Source of the DNA: FEN-987 sp035524675
GTDB lineage: Archaea > Thermoproteota > Bathyarchaeia > 40CM-2-53-6
Assembly (NCBI GenBank): GCA_035524675.1
Contig: DATKOK010000059.1
Span: 1-50,055 of the forward strand
Length of the DNA: 50,055 nt
Direction: 5' to 3'
Shown in pieces: positions 8,429-17,208 of this stretch; the first letter of the stretch is position 1; the number at the start of each line of letters is the position of its first letter. The notes beneath the pieces are model-generated. The model ran no database searches. It was given only the letters and a program-made list of their open reading frames with translations, and was not told the DNA's origin. The translations under genes were made by a program, and so were the position numbers.

Positions 8429-8710
8429 TTGAAACGTAAGCTGATGGATATTCTAGCCTGTCCGATAGACAAATTCTATCCGCTGGAATTGCAAGTATTC
8501 GAAGAAAAGGAAGAGATTGGATCAGGAATAATCACATGCCCCAAATGCAATCGATGGTATCCGATTATCGACGAAATCCCACACATGTTGCCCGATGACT
8601 TGCGGGAAAAGACGGAGGATATTCCCTTCCTTGAGAAATGGAAAGAGAAGATACCCGCGAAAGTCTTGTCAGAAGGAAGACCCTTTAATCTTAAGGGAAC
8701 ACCATCATAG
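8429..8710 (+). CDS. Trm112-family zinc protein
   Basis: 93-residue Trm112-like protein. In archaea and eukaryotes Trm112 is the activating partner of several SAM-dependent methyltransferases acting on tRNA, rRNA and release factor. Seen: MDILACPIDKFYPLEL at the N-terminus with the first Cys (C11), then GIITCPKCNRWYPIIDEIPHML with the C37/C40 pair and the typical 'YPI.DeIP.mLP' tail. Two zinc ligands are in the usual position; one N-terminal Cys is the only other candidate. It starts with TTG at 8429; ATG at 8444 is an alternative. It leads a probable operon with RidA and LarC. Confidence 0.88.
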   Translation: MKRKLMDILACPIDKFYPLELQVFEEKEEIGSGIITCPKCNRWYPIIDEIPHMLPDDLREKTEDIPFLEKWKEKIPAKVLSEGRPFNLKGTPS

Positions 8711-8721
8711 GATGATACTAT

Positions 8722-9102
8722 TTGCCCAAGCAGTTAATTCGAACACCAAACGCTCCTCAACCTATGGGTCCATATTCACAGGCAATTAGAGCCGGACAGT
8801 TCTTGTTTGTGGCCGGACAGGGCCCCGCAGATCCGAAGACCGGAAGTATGGCGACTGACATCGAGAATCAGACCCGACAAACACTGCAGAATGTGAAGGC
8901 CATAGTCGAAGCATCCGGCTACTCACTCGGCGACGTGGTGAAAACTTCAATTTTTCTTAAGAACGGGGGCGACTTCCAGAAGGTAAACGAAGTCTACAAA
9001 ACATTCTTCGAAAGCAATCCGCCTGCCAGAACCACTATCGAGGCAAAGTTCGTTGCGCCCAACATGCTGATTGAGATTGACGCAATAGCCTATAGAGACT
9101 GA
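8722..9102 (+). CDS. ridA: RidA/YjgF family enamine/imine deaminase
   Basis: 126 residues, normal length. RidA hydrolyses reactive 2-aminoacrylate and other enamine/imine intermediates released by PLP enzymes, protecting other enzymes. Seen: GPYSQAIRAGQFLFVAGQ near the N-terminus, FLKNGGDFQKVNEVY in the middle, the substrate-binding Arg103 in NPPARTTIEA, and E118 in LIEIDAIA, all hallmarks of active RidA proteins. TTG start at 8722, 11 bases after Trm112. The Arg suggests true deaminase activity rather than a diverged paralogue. Confidence 0.92.
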   Translation: MPKQLIRTPNAPQPMGPYSQAIRAGQFLFVAGQGPADPKTGSMATDIENQTRQTLQNVKAIVEASGYSLGDVVKTSIFLKNGGDFQKVNEVYKTFFESNPPARTTIEAKFVAPNMLIEIDAIAYRD

Positions 9103-9148
9103 ACTTCGAATTCTCGTCCGCTAAATCTAGTGCTGGTATCCTCCGGCT

Positions 9149-10405
9149 TTGCGACGTATCACGGTTATTGACCCCAGCATAGCTGGCATTTCCGGTGACA
9201 TGCTTCTTGCCTCATTCATAGATGCGGGAGCGAATGTTCACGCTATTCAGGAAGTATTGCATCTCATCCCTGAACACTATTCACGCTGCAAATCCATCGC
9301 ACTGAAGACGGAAAACGTGCTTACGCATGGGTTCAGAGCCTGCGGCATTGACTTAGGAATTTCTGAAGAATTCCAAGAGGAGCAAGAAACCTCAGCAGAT
9401 CAATTCGTTGCCGCCACTATGAGAATCATACAAGATTCGAATTTGAGTCAACAAGCATCGGATTTCACTTTGAATTCCGTAAGGATGCTGGTCGATGTTG
9501 AAAGTCGACTTCATGGAACAGATGTCGGTGAAACTCATTTGCACGAAGCCGGTTCAGCAGACACGCTTGCTGACGTCCTTGGGGTCGCAGCGGCAGTAGA
9601 TTCGCTGGACTTGTTCGGGGGGGACATTGTATCTACGCCCGTGGCGGTGGGCGGAGGGCATGTAAAGTTCTCTCACGGGACCCTGTCGATTCCAGCACCG
9701 GCAGTAATGGAGATAGTGAGACGTAATCAAATTCCAATACTCGGTGGCCCCGAAGCAGTCGAACTTGCTACTCCAACAGGAGTTACTATGCTCGCCAATT
9801 TGGCAAAGGAATTCTCCGCAGTCTACCCGACAATGGTCGCGGAGAGAGTGGGCTATGGATCTGGAAAGATCACGTTGAATTCTTCCCCGAATTTCCTTAG
9901 AGTCGTCATCGGCACAAGACTCGAAGGGGACTCTATTGCGAAGGAGACTGTACAAATGTTGGAGACCAATCTGGATGACTTGTCGGGCGAAGTGCTTTCA
10001 CATGCAACACAGAGACTTATCGAGGCCGGTGCAAGAGACGCATGGATCACTTCTGGCCTTTTCAAAAAGAATAGGCCTGGACATGTTCTCCATGTATTAT
10101 GCGATCCTCAGGATACGGAGAAACTGTCGAGACTCATGATTGAAGAGACAGGAACACTTGGGGTTAGGCAACAGTCTTGGCAGCGTCTAACCCTGAGCAG
10201 AGACGCAGAATCAATCAAGGTCGAGATTTCCGGAAGAACATTTGAAGTGAGAATCAAGGTTGCACGTGACGAGAACGGGAGTATTGTTAGAGTAAAACCT
10301 GAGTTCGACGATATTCGTATGATCGCGAAAGAAGTGGGACTGTCGGCACGTAGAGTTGAGAAGAGTGTAACCTTTCAGATTTCAAGAAAGTATGAAGGGG
10401 AGTAA
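9149..10405 (+). CDS. larC: LarC-type nickel insertion protein
   Basis: 418 residues. LarC inserts nickel into pyridinium-3,5-bisthiocarboxylate mononucleotide in a CTP-dependent step, making the nickel-pincer nucleotide cofactor of lactate racemase and related enzymes. Seen: IDPSIAGISGDMLLASFIDAGA at the N-terminus, the central LHEAGSADTLADVLGVAAAVDSL, and the C-terminal LETNLDDLSGEVLSHATQRLIEAGARDAW plus GTLGVRQQSWQR. It is a single uninterrupted frame, unlike Lactobacillus larC, which needs a programmed frameshift. A His-rich linker is absent. LarB, LarE and LarA homologues are not visible here. TTG start at 9149. Confidence 0.9.
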   Translation: MRRITVIDPSIAGISGDMLLASFIDAGANVHAIQEVLHLIPEHYSRCKSIALKTENVLTHGFRACGIDLGISEEFQEEQETSADQFVAATMRIIQDSNLSQQASDFTLNSVRMLVDVESRLHGTDVGETHLHEAGSADTLADVLGVAAAVDSLDLFGGDIVSTPVAVGGGHVKFSHGTLSIPAPAVMEIVRRNQIPILGGPEAVELATPTGVTMLANLAKEFSAVYPTMVAERVGYGSGKITLNSSPNFLRVVIGTRLEGDSIAKETVQMLETNLDDLSGEVLSHATQRLIEAGARDAWITSGLFKKNRPGHVLHVLCDPQDTEKLSRLMIEETGTLGVRQQSWQRLTLSRDAESIKVEISGRTFEVRIKVARDENGSIVRVKPEFDDIRMIAKEVGLSARRVEKSVTFQISRKYEGE

Positions 10406-10414
10406 GCGGTCATT

Positions 10415-13312
10415 CTATCGGCGTCGTATAAGCCCAGCGATACCAAGGATTGACAAACTACCCACGAGCATGAATGCAAGAACGATACCCGCGCTCACAA
10501 ACGTCATCACCGTTGCGAGAGCGAACAGCTCTGACAGGCAGTAAGCTATGAGGAGCGCAAGTATCAGCAGCAGTACAGATTTTGTCACTCTGCTTTTCCG
10601 TCTTGTGGTAAGCGTATTTCTACAGAGCAAGAACAGACCGGTCACAGGTAACGCTAGGTAGACTAGACCAATGAGTGAGCTTGCAAGTATCCCTGCGGCT
10701 AATATCGCCACTTCGGGTTGAAACGCCAGCTTGGAGTATGTTAGTGAAGATAGCTGTAGAATTCCGATCAGCGGGTACAGGAAAACGCGAGCAGTGGAGC
10801 GCGCGGCAGGGTTGCCGATTTCATATTGCGCGACTGCCGGGCTGAACGAGTAGTACCATGAGTTGAACATGTACATGAAGTTGGATCCGGCGAAGGTTCG
10901 TAGAACCTGTTGATCACGGAAATCGCGCAGAATCTGAACCTGAGGGGCGAGTTCCGATCCGAATGTTGCTGTAGCTATCAGGCATGGTGACACGTGGATT
11001 GAGAGGGTTATTTGATGTGAGCGGGATGGTGAGCTGCTTGTGGCAGTTACCGTCAATTGATATGTCTGCCCGGGCGTGTCTCTCGTTGCAACTATTTCCA
11101 TAGTCGCCTGTGAGACGCCCCCGTTAGGTACTGTGGCTACTGTTGCAGGGGAGAAAGTTACCGTCAGCCCCGGGACGGCGGGTGAGAAACTGCCGCTCAA
11201 ATTAACGCTGCTCGTGAATGGTCCGGACGTTGTAATGGTTACAATGCCATCAATTCTTGAGGCTTGAATTACATTAACCGTGTATGAGGAAGCGGTAAGG
11301 TTGAAGTCGCGAGGAATCTCTGTAATGACCAGGAGTGTGGCTGGAGGTCTGTGTTGTCTTCCGCTACTGCTTACGCCTGTAATCAGGTTCGATAGGTCAT
11401 ATGAACCGGCAGGGGAGTCGACGCTCGTCTGGAGTGTGAGTATAGAGGTAAACGGCGGGTCGCCACTCGTGTTGACGAATTGGGAGACCGTTGTTCCCGA
11501 AGGCAGTCCAGTCTGATCGATGGTGAGGTTGACCAATTGGGACGGAGCACTTGTGGTGGGCGTTACTTGAAATTGAAATGTTGCCTGCTGGCCCTGTTGG
11601 ACCATTACACTGGCGTTTGTAGTCGAAATCTGAAAATCGTATGCAACAGGTGGGGCCGGTGGGTTAACTGTTAGGCTGATTTGTGCCGTTTGATTTTGAT
11701 TGCCACTGGCTGCGGTTACGGTCATTGTATACGTTCCTGGAAGTGTCGAGTTGGAAGTGCCTAGGATGAGGATTGCTGAAAACGGAGGCGTACCGACAGG
11801 TGGCGTGAAGCTTGCGCTCACGTTCTGAGGGTTATTTATCGAGAGTTGGATCGGGCGAGAATAGCCGCTGGTAACTCCGACATTGATGTTGTAGGAGGAT
11901 GTTTGTCCGCGGTCGACCGTATGGCTCGTGGGCGTCACTGAGAGTGTGAAAGCAAATGGAATGCTGAATCTACCAATTCTGCTTATTGTGACGTTACTCT
12001 CCGTGAACCAAACGTTTCCATGATAGTCAACGGTCACGAAGTTAGGTCGCGAACTGTTGGCGGGTAATCTGTACTCGGTAATGCCGTTAATTGGCCCTTG
12101 AAACACGGAGGCGGTACTAGCCGGCAGCGGATTCCCCGTGCTGGAAGAACCTTGAACGTTGTTCGTAACTAATGGGGATGCCGTAGTTGTGGTATAGCCT
12201 GATGGTGACGCACATGCCGGGCCGACTGTTGGTGGAATCACACATGGTGCTGAATTTGGAACCGTACCTGAAGCACCTTGTGACGAGGTGTCTGCGTACC
12301 CGATTATCGAAGTGCTATATTCTGGGAACCAGACTCCGCCGCGCGCCGAATCGTAGTAGACGCTGGTTGGTTTCGCAATTGAAGTACGTGATGGCAACAC
12401 GTATTCTAAGTAGCCTGTACATGTTGTGCCACAATTCTGGAGTACCGAGATGCGATCGGCTGTGCTAGCCGAAAAGATGACGTTGCCCGGACTGGTTGAA
12501 TCAACCGTAATATCCATAGGTCCATACTTCAACCCAGGAATTATCGTTAATGTATTAAGATCCCAGAGGATCAGAAGATTGCTTGTGACTTGGAGTCTGC
12601 CAATTGCATTGTTCGCTAATTCTGTGAACCAGACATAACGGTCCGTTATGTTGTGATATTGTCCGCTCAATATGGATTGAACGTAGATTCCCCACGGTTT
12701 TAGGTTAGGTGGACCTGTGCCTGAGGCGCCAGGTAAGATCCATTGAGTCAATTGATTCGTTGCGGGGGTAAGTCGCCCGATAATATCTCGGCCTGACTCG
12801 GTGAACCAAATTGTGTCATTTGAGTCGACGAAGATTCCGGCGGGATTGCTGCCTGCTGGCAGCTGCCACTGATAGAATGTGCCATTCCAACTATTGAAAT
12901 AACCAACCTTGTTGGCAGAATAATCAGTGAAATAAACTCTAGTTACATTTCTGCCGCCGCTGACGCTTTGCGGTGCCGGCTTTGTGAATACGTATCGTGG
13001 GCTTGCTCCACCCGGAATGCTCCATTCCGTGAAATTGTTGGAGACAGGATCGTAAGTTGCGAGTTTACCTGTAACGTTCTCCGTGAACCAAATCTTTCCA
13101 AGCTGATCAGTTGTAATACCCCATGGACCCGACCCTGGAGTAGGAACGTTCCATTCATTCAAGGTGAAGCTGGATTGAGGTGCAGCCGAGACTGTCATAC
13201 CTGATGTACTCGAAACCGCTTGAACTTGGCTGGAAATCCACCATGGGTTAGATAACATGACTATACCGAGAATGAGCAGCAAGAAGGTTGAGAGGCGTCT
13301 ATTTCTGCCCAT
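10415..13312 (-). CDS. Secreted Vgb-like beta-propeller protein with Ig-like repeats and CFI-box C-terminus
   Basis: Very large exported protein (about 965 residues). Seen in order: signal/anchor helix (STFLLLILGIVMLSNPWW); a propeller over about residues 40-460 with repeats like GIFVDSNDTIWFTESG and GNVWFTESN, the pattern of streptogramin-lyase-like (Vgb) propellers; three or so Ig-like all-beta domains to about 775 (repeats of FTLSVTPTSHTV, DFQISTTNASV, DFNLTASSYTV); then CLIATATFGSELAPQVQILRDFRD, a CFI-box-type C-terminal domain; and finally three or four transmembrane helices. It probably displays the propeller on the cell surface. ATG at 13312 is preferred over 13330 because a TATAATAAT box (13348-13356) predicts a start near 13326. 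Lyase activity is not implied. Confidence 0.78.
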   Translation of the reverse strand: MGRNRRLSTFLLLILGIVMLSNPWWISSQVQAVSSTSGMTVSAAPQSSFTLNEWNVPTPGSGPWGITTDQLGKIWFTENVTGKLATYDPVSNNFTEWSIPGGASPRYVFTKPAPQSVSGGRNVTRVYFTDYSANKVGYFNSWNGTFYQWQLPAGSNPAGIFVDSNDTIWFTESGRDIIGRLTPATNQLTQWILPGASGTGPPNLKPWGIYVQSILSGQYHNITDRYVWFTELANNAIGRLQVTSNLLILWDLNTLTIIPGLKYGPMDITVDSTSPGNVIFSASTADRISVLQNCGTTCTGYLEYVLPSRTSIAKPTSVYYDSARGGVWFPEYSTSIIGYADTSSQGASGTVPNSAPCVIPPTVGPACASPSGYTTTTASPLVTNNVQGSSSTGNPLPASTASVFQGPINGITEYRLPANSSRPNFVTVDYHGNVWFTESNVTISRIGRFSIPFAFTLSVTPTSHTVDRGQTSSYNINVGVTSGYSRPIQLSINNPQNVSASFTPPVGTPPFSAILILGTSNSTLPGTYTMTVTAASGNQNQTAQISLTVNPPAPPVAYDFQISTTNASVMVQQGQQATFQFQVTPTTSAPSQLVNLTIDQTGLPSGTTVSQFVNTSGDPPFTSILTLQTSVDSPAGSYDLSNLITGVSSSGRQHRPPATLLVITEIPRDFNLTASSYTVNVIQASRIDGIVTITTSGPFTSSVNLSGSFSPAVPGLTVTFSPATVATVPNGGVSQATMEIVATRDTPGQTYQLTVTATSSSPSRSHQITLSIHVSPCLIATATFGSELAPQVQILRDFRDQQVLRTFAGSNFMYMFNSWYYSFSPAVAQYEIGNPAARSTARVFLYPLIGILQLSSLTYSKLAFQPEVAILAAGILASSLIGLVYLALPVTGLFLLCRNTLTTRRKSRVTKSVLLLILALLIAYCLSELFALATVMTFVSAGIVLAFMLVGSLSILGIAGLIRRR

Positions 13313-13347
13313 TGAGCCCACTTTGAGCATACACTCCCGTTTGTCGT

Positions 13348-13356
13348 ATTATTATA
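13348..13356 (-). promoter_or_regulatory. TATA-like box for the propeller gene
   Basis: On the minus strand the sequence reads TATAATAAT, centred at 13352. A start about 26 bases downstream is 13326, just before the ATG at 13312. The rest of the gap 13331-13469 shows no gene. Confidence 0.45.
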
Positions 13357-13469
13357 GGCGCTTCAGGATATACGAAAGTTGCACTTGCACATAAGACGCA
13401 ACTTTGTGTCGTTAACCAATGGGAAGCATACTATTTTGCAACAATGTGACTGGCTGATTGAGCGCTGCA

Positions 13470-13808
13470 TCATTTTTTCTCATTCTTTTCATTCGTCTCC
13501 TCAAGCGTACGGCCACATTTCGCACAGAACAAGGCTTCAGTCGGGTTCTTGTGTTTGCACATAGGGCAGGTTTTCGACGGAATGGACACCATAGATGCTT
13601 TTGCTTTGACAAAGATCACATCACCGACTTTCTCAACACTATCAAACGGTAGGAAAGATTCCTCCTCCTCTGCACCTTCTACTATGATCGCACATACTCC
13701 GTCCTCAGACCAAGCAAGATCCTTGACGATTCCGATCTTGTTGGCGGCACTATCAATGATGTCTTTGCCTATGACCTCTTCACGTCTTCGCCATTGCACC
13801 AAAAACAA
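13470..13808 (-). CDS. PRC-barrel protein with C-terminal zinc ribbon
   Basis: 112 residues. Seen: an N-terminal PRC-barrel-like domain (about residues 10-75) with GKDIIDSAANKIGIVKDLAW and FLPFDSVEKVGDVIFVKA, then a zinc ribbon CPMCKHKNPTEALFCAKCG with C81, C84, C95 and C98, and a charged tail. PRC-barrels occur in RNA-processing (RimM, RNase-linked) and cytoskeletal or metabolic adaptor proteins; stand-alone archaeal versions are common but mostly uncharacterised. It is divergent from Trm5 across 72 bases with a shared TATA-like element. The combination suggests a small nucleic-acid or protein adaptor. Confidence 0.75.
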   Translation of the reverse strand: MFLVQWRRREEVIGKDIIDSAANKIGIVKDLAWSEDGVCAIIVEGAEEEESFLPFDSVEKVGDVIFVKAKASMVSIPSKTCPMCKHKNPTEALFCAKCGRTLEETNEKNEKK

Positions 13809-13843
13809 AACCTCTTTTCAAGAATGATGGTGCATTGCTCGAG

Positions 13844-13850
13844 TATTTAG
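13844..13850. promoter_or_regulatory. TATA-like box between PRC-barrel and Trm5 genes
   Basis: TATTTAG centred at 13847. It predicts starts near 13873 (+, coding start 13881 or 13890) and 13821 (-, ATG at 13808), so both divergent genes would have very short leaders. By-eye inference. Confidence 0.4.
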
Positions 13851-13889
13851 TGTTGTGTAGGAAGACCGTGCAGCTCGGCGTTGAGTGAT

Positions 13890-14951
13890 ATGAAGGGATA
13901 TGGAATCGAGGTTGAGTATACAAAAGCCCAAGACATCATTCGGTCACTGAATAGACTGCAACTCCTTGATACCACTCTCGAGTTTATGAGAACAGACAAA
14001 TATCTTGTAATTCCAATCACACGAGAAATATCCAATACTGAACTCGCTAAGATATCGAAGAACTCCTACAGCGCTAAAGTCATCGAAGCGACATTTGCAC
14101 CGTTATCAAGAACGCCAAAGGATCTACGCCAAGCGATTGGTGAAGGTATTCCTTCAAGTGTAATCAAGCTTCTTCCGCGATCATACGACATCGTAGGCGA
14201 CATCGGGATTCTTGAGCTTGACAACAAGTTACAAGCATTCTCACATGATATCGCGCACGCCCTCATGAGAGTGAATCCGCATCTACGATTAGTAGTGCAG
14301 AAGACTGAGAAAACTGCGGGTCTGTACAGGACGCGAGGAATCGATATTGTAAAGGGCAGTGGAACTACCGAAACCGTCCACATCGAATTCGGTGCAAGGT
14401 TTCACCTAGACGTTGCGTCAGTCTACTTCAATCCGAGACTATCCTATGAACGGATGCGCGTAGCGACTCAAGTCAAGGGTGGAGAATCGGTAGTTGATTT
14501 GTTTGCGGGGGTAGGCCCCTACTCAATTCTCATTGCTAGGAGGCAACCTAGTGCACGTATATTCTCTATTGATTGGAACCCTGCCGCATATCGATATTTG
14601 AAGGATAATATCTTCGCGAATAAGCTCGCACACAGGGTTACACCAATTCTAGGAGATTCACGGGAATTTGCATTACAGTCGCCAGGAATCGCTGATCGAG
14701 TGATAATGAACTTGCCCTCTGATTCAGGGGCGTTTCTCGGAGCTGCTGCTACGCTGCTGAGGAAGGCCGGGGGTGTCGTGCACTTTTATCGATTTGCTTC
14801 CCGCGATGAGGAGTTGCAGGACCTGTCGGAAGCTTTTCGCTCCGGTATGGAGAGTTTCGGGAGAAGGGTAGTCTCGATATCTTTTCTACGGGCAATAAAG
14901 GAAGTGGGGCCGAATCGGGTTCAGGTTGCCATCGACGCAAACATACTTTGA
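13890..14951 (+). CDS. trm5: tRNA (guanine-37 N1)-methyltransferase Trm5
   Basis: SAM-dependent methylation of G37 next to the tRNA anticodon, which prevents frameshifting; also the entry step to wyosine bases in archaea. Seen: the D1/D2-like N-terminal region with SYDIVGDIGILELDN; FGARFHLDVASVYFNPRLSYER, the Trm5 family's D2-to-D3 signature; the SAM-binding DLFAGVGPYSI near residue 205; and NLPSDSGAFL near residue 274, the NLP catalytic motif. About 353 residues, full length. ATG at 13890 is three codons inside an earlier TTG at 13881. Confidence 0.92.
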   Translation: MKGYGIEVEYTKAQDIIRSLNRLQLLDTTLEFMRTDKYLVIPITREISNTELAKISKNSYSAKVIEATFAPLSRTPKDLRQAIGEGIPSSVIKLLPRSYDIVGDIGILELDNKLQAFSHDIAHALMRVNPHLRLVVQKTEKTAGLYRTRGIDIVKGSGTTETVHIEFGARFHLDVASVYFNPRLSYERMRVATQVKGGESVVDLFAGVGPYSILIARRQPSARIFSIDWNPAAYRYLKDNIFANKLAHRVTPILGDSREFALQSPGIADRVIMNLPSDSGAFLGAAATLLRKAGGVVHFYRFASRDEELQDLSEAFRSGMESFGRRVVSISFLRAIKEVGPNRVQVAIDANIL

Positions 14952-14955
14952 ATAC

Positions 14956-15381
14956 CTAAACCCAAACAGTCAATCGGACGTTGATTTCAGTCGCCGTTGA
15001 CTTCACGCGTTGTATAAACTGCCTGCGAAGATCTGACGCAGCTTTATCGGCGTTAATCATCAAAGTCCTATCAGAGGGGTAAGTTGACTTCCGGATCACG
15101 AGGTCTCTTTCGTGCGTGAGAGTTAGAAGGTGACTGCCTGTTCCTGTGATTCGCTCTACAATGCCCGATACGTTCAACTCAACAACAATTCTTGATTTGT
15201 CATTCATACACATTCTCCGGAAGTCTCGTGATAGGTCGGTCAGCCCCTTCGTCGCCTCGACCGCTATGATGCAATCGCCTTTCTTGGTCAACGAGACAGA
15301 TTTAGTGATCTCTATCGTAGTAGGATGAGTCGCTGTAATGTTGGGATGACCGCGCGCAGAGAGCTCCTCGACGATTCTCAA
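14956..15381 (-). CDS. DUF371 family protein
   Basis: 141-residue member of archaeal DUF371, function unknown. Seen: the family start GHPNITATHPTTIEITKSVSLTKKGDCIIAVEATKGL, where ATHPTTIEIT and GDCI are the strongly conserved stretches, and later MINADKAASDLRRQFI. It is all alpha/beta with no membrane segment. TTG start at 15381. It converges on Trm5 with only 4 bases between the stops, and is divergent from Pcm. The wide archaeal conservation suggests a housekeeping role. Confidence 0.85.
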   Translation of the reverse strand: MRIVEELSARGHPNITATHPTTIEITKSVSLTKKGDCIIAVEATKGLTDLSRDFRRMCMNDKSRIVVELNVSGIVERITGTGSHLLTLTHERDLVIRKSTYPSDRTLMINADKAASDLRRQFIQRVKSTATEINVRLTVWV

Positions 15382-15445
15382 GATCGTGTCCCGGAATTAT
15401 GCAATTTGAATGTTTATTGGTGTGGGACTAATTAAAAGTCGAAGG

Positions 15446-16126
15446 ATGAAGGATTTATCGTCGTGGCGACGCGATGCAGTCAACGATCTTGTAGATCAAA
15501 ACATACTTCGAACTCCTACGGTGATTGCGGCGATGATGAAAGTTCCTCGAGAAGAGTTCCTGCCATCAGACGTTCGTAATTATGCTTATGCTGATTCTCC
15601 GATACCAATCGGATTCGGTCAGACGACAAGTGCGCTACATATGACGGCACTGTTGTGTGAGTACAGCGAGATGAAGCTAGGCCTACGTGTCCTCGAAGTA
15701 GGTGGTGGATGCGGATACATGAGCTGTGTGTATGCTGAGGTTGTGGCTCCAAGCGATCATCCCCCTAGTGAATGGGGGCATGTGTGGAGTGTCGAAATAG
15801 TCCCCGAATTGGCTCAAATTGGAAAGAAGAATGTTGAGCGAATGGGATACTCTCAAAGAGTCACGTTCATCGAAGGCGATGCATCTGATGGACTTGCTAA
15901 CGAAGGCTCATTCGACATAATCCTAACAACAAGCGCAGCTCCGGAAATTCCGGAGGGACTGATCGGTCAGTTGAGTCTGGGTGGAATTTTGCTTATTCCC
16001 GTCGGACACGCCGGGTACTATCAAGAACTCATTCGTGTTAGGAAGGGTAAGGGGAGTGTAAGGCATGAGAAGCTGGGCGGTGTCGCTTTTGTGCCGATGA
16101 GGGGCAAGCGCGGATGGAGTTTATGA
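15446..16126 (+). CDS. pcm: Protein-L-isoaspartate O-methyltransferase
   Basis: Repairs age-damaged proteins by methylating L-isoaspartyl residues with SAM. Seen: VPREEFLP near the N-terminus, YADSPIPIGFGQTTSALHM (the PIMT substrate loop 'D.plpig.gqt.s.p'), SAM motif VLEVGGGCGYMS, GHVWSVEIVPEL as post-I, and GSFDIILTTSAAPEIPEGLIGQL as motif II. Variant: Ala-His-Met replaces the usual Pro-His-Met after the loop. ATG at 15446 gives the normal N-terminus; ATG at 15410 adds 12 residues unlike the family. About 226 residues. Confidence 0.9.
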   Translation: MKDLSSWRRDAVNDLVDQNILRTPTVIAAMMKVPREEFLPSDVRNYAYADSPIPIGFGQTTSALHMTALLCEYSEMKLGLRVLEVGGGCGYMSCVYAEVVAPSDHPPSEWGHVWSVEIVPELAQIGKKNVERMGYSQRVTFIEGDASDGLANEGSFDIILTTSAAPEIPEGLIGQLSLGGILLIPVGHAGYYQELIRVRKGKGSVRHEKLGGVAFVPMRGKRGWSL

Positions 16127-16128
16127 GA

Positions 16129-17157
16129 TTACTTGAAGTAAGATTCTAGTGTGCCGCCGGCCTTGGCGCCTGACGCCTCAATCATCCTTGACACTGCTCT
16201 CCGCACCCGGTCTTCCGAAAAATCTCGCTCGTTGCAGAGGAAAGTGACAATCTTATCTTCATCCGGTTTCGACCACTTCAATGAGTAATCCGAAGTCACA
16301 TTGGGATGCACGAAAATTTCACGGACGCTGTTGTAGTTAGGCTCAATTGTAATGGACGGATCGTTTTCCACAATCTTTTCGAGGCGCCCGTTCTCTCGGA
16401 TGAGTTTCAGAGCAGTCTTGGGTCCTATTCCTCTCACGCCATCGTTGAAGTCTGTGCCGATTAGGATGCCTACGTCAATTAATTGCTCACGCGTGACTGA
16501 CAACTCTTGCAGGACTTTGGATAACTCAACTAGTTCTGGTTCAACTTCAACATACGCATCCCTACGCGGAAGCTTTCTCCGCCCAGTGATGGCTAGGTTC
16601 TTGACCATTCGTGGTGCACCGAATAGTAGTGAATCGTGATCCTGAGAAGCAACAGCCCATACGTCGCCTCTGGACGCCATGTGTGAGGCCTGAGCTTCAC
16701 CCTCGGAGGGTGCTTGAATCCATGATTGACCCATAGCAGTTAGAAGCCGTTTGGCATCGTCAACCATCTGATCTTTCAATGTCGAAGTGGCTTGTGCGTG
16801 AGTTCTCGCCTCTTTGAGTTTGCCTTCCTTGAGCGCTCTCTGGTACTGGATGGTCGCAACCTGTCTGATCTGTCGTCTTCGTTGAATTTCAGAATCTTTC
16901 AGTTCAGGTGGTTTGCCATCGAATACGAATGATAATTTGATTCCCCTTTCGCATAGGTTTGCAGTCCTGTACAATAATCCGCTCAAATGGCTGGTCACTC
17001 TGCCTTGTCTGTCTCTTAGTGGCGTTCCGTCGGGTTGTCGGATTATAGCTAAAAATTGGTAAAGTGCGTTGTATGCATCAACGGCAAGGGTTCTATTCGT
17101 AAGACTCTCGAGAGTAATCGGACGTTGTGTCGCAACGTCGGCTAAGTCGACACCCAC
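16129..17157 (-). CDS. fen: Flap endonuclease 1
   Basis: Structure-specific nuclease that removes 5' flaps during Okazaki fragment maturation and base-excision repair. Seen over 342 residues: N-terminal nuclease MGVDLADVATQRP with LAVDAYNALYQF, VFDGKPPELK, the I-region with SEGEAQASHMA and VASQDHDSLLFGAP, the helix-hairpin-helix GILIGTDFNDGVRGIGPKTALKLI, and at the C-terminus GTLESYFK, a PCNA-interacting (PIP-like) tail. All metal Asp/Glu positions appear intact. GTG start at 17157 follows a TATA-like box at 17191-17198 with the expected spacing. Confidence 0.93.
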   Translation of the reverse strand: MGVDLADVATQRPITLESLTNRTLAVDAYNALYQFLAIIRQPDGTPLRDRQGRVTSHLSGLLYRTANLCERGIKLSFVFDGKPPELKDSEIQRRRQIRQVATIQYQRALKEGKLKEARTHAQATSTLKDQMVDDAKRLLTAMGQSWIQAPSEGEAQASHMASRGDVWAVASQDHDSLLFGAPRMVKNLAITGRRKLPRRDAYVEVEPELVELSKVLQELSVTREQLIDVGILIGTDFNDGVRGIGPKTALKLIRENGRLEKIVENDPSITIEPNYNSVREIFVHPNVTSDYSLKWSKPDEDKIVTFLCNERDFSEDRVRRAVSRMIEASGAKAGGTLESYFK

Positions 17158-17190
17158 ATAGGGCCCCCGTCAGGATTGTATGTGCATAAT

Positions 17191-17198
17191 TGTATAAG
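17191..17198 (-). promoter_or_regulatory. TATA-like box for FEN1
   Basis: CTTATACA on the minus strand, centred at 17195, predicts a transcription start near 17169, about 12 bases before the GTG start of FEN1. Confidence 0.45.
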
Positions 17199-17208
17199 TG
17201 CGTAGAGG

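Noticed and set aside
10415..13330. Virginiamycin B lyase
   Set aside because: The propeller repeats match the fold, but the catalytic residues of Vgb cannot be confirmed and the protein is membrane-anchored with Ig domains, so an antibiotic-resistance function is not supported.
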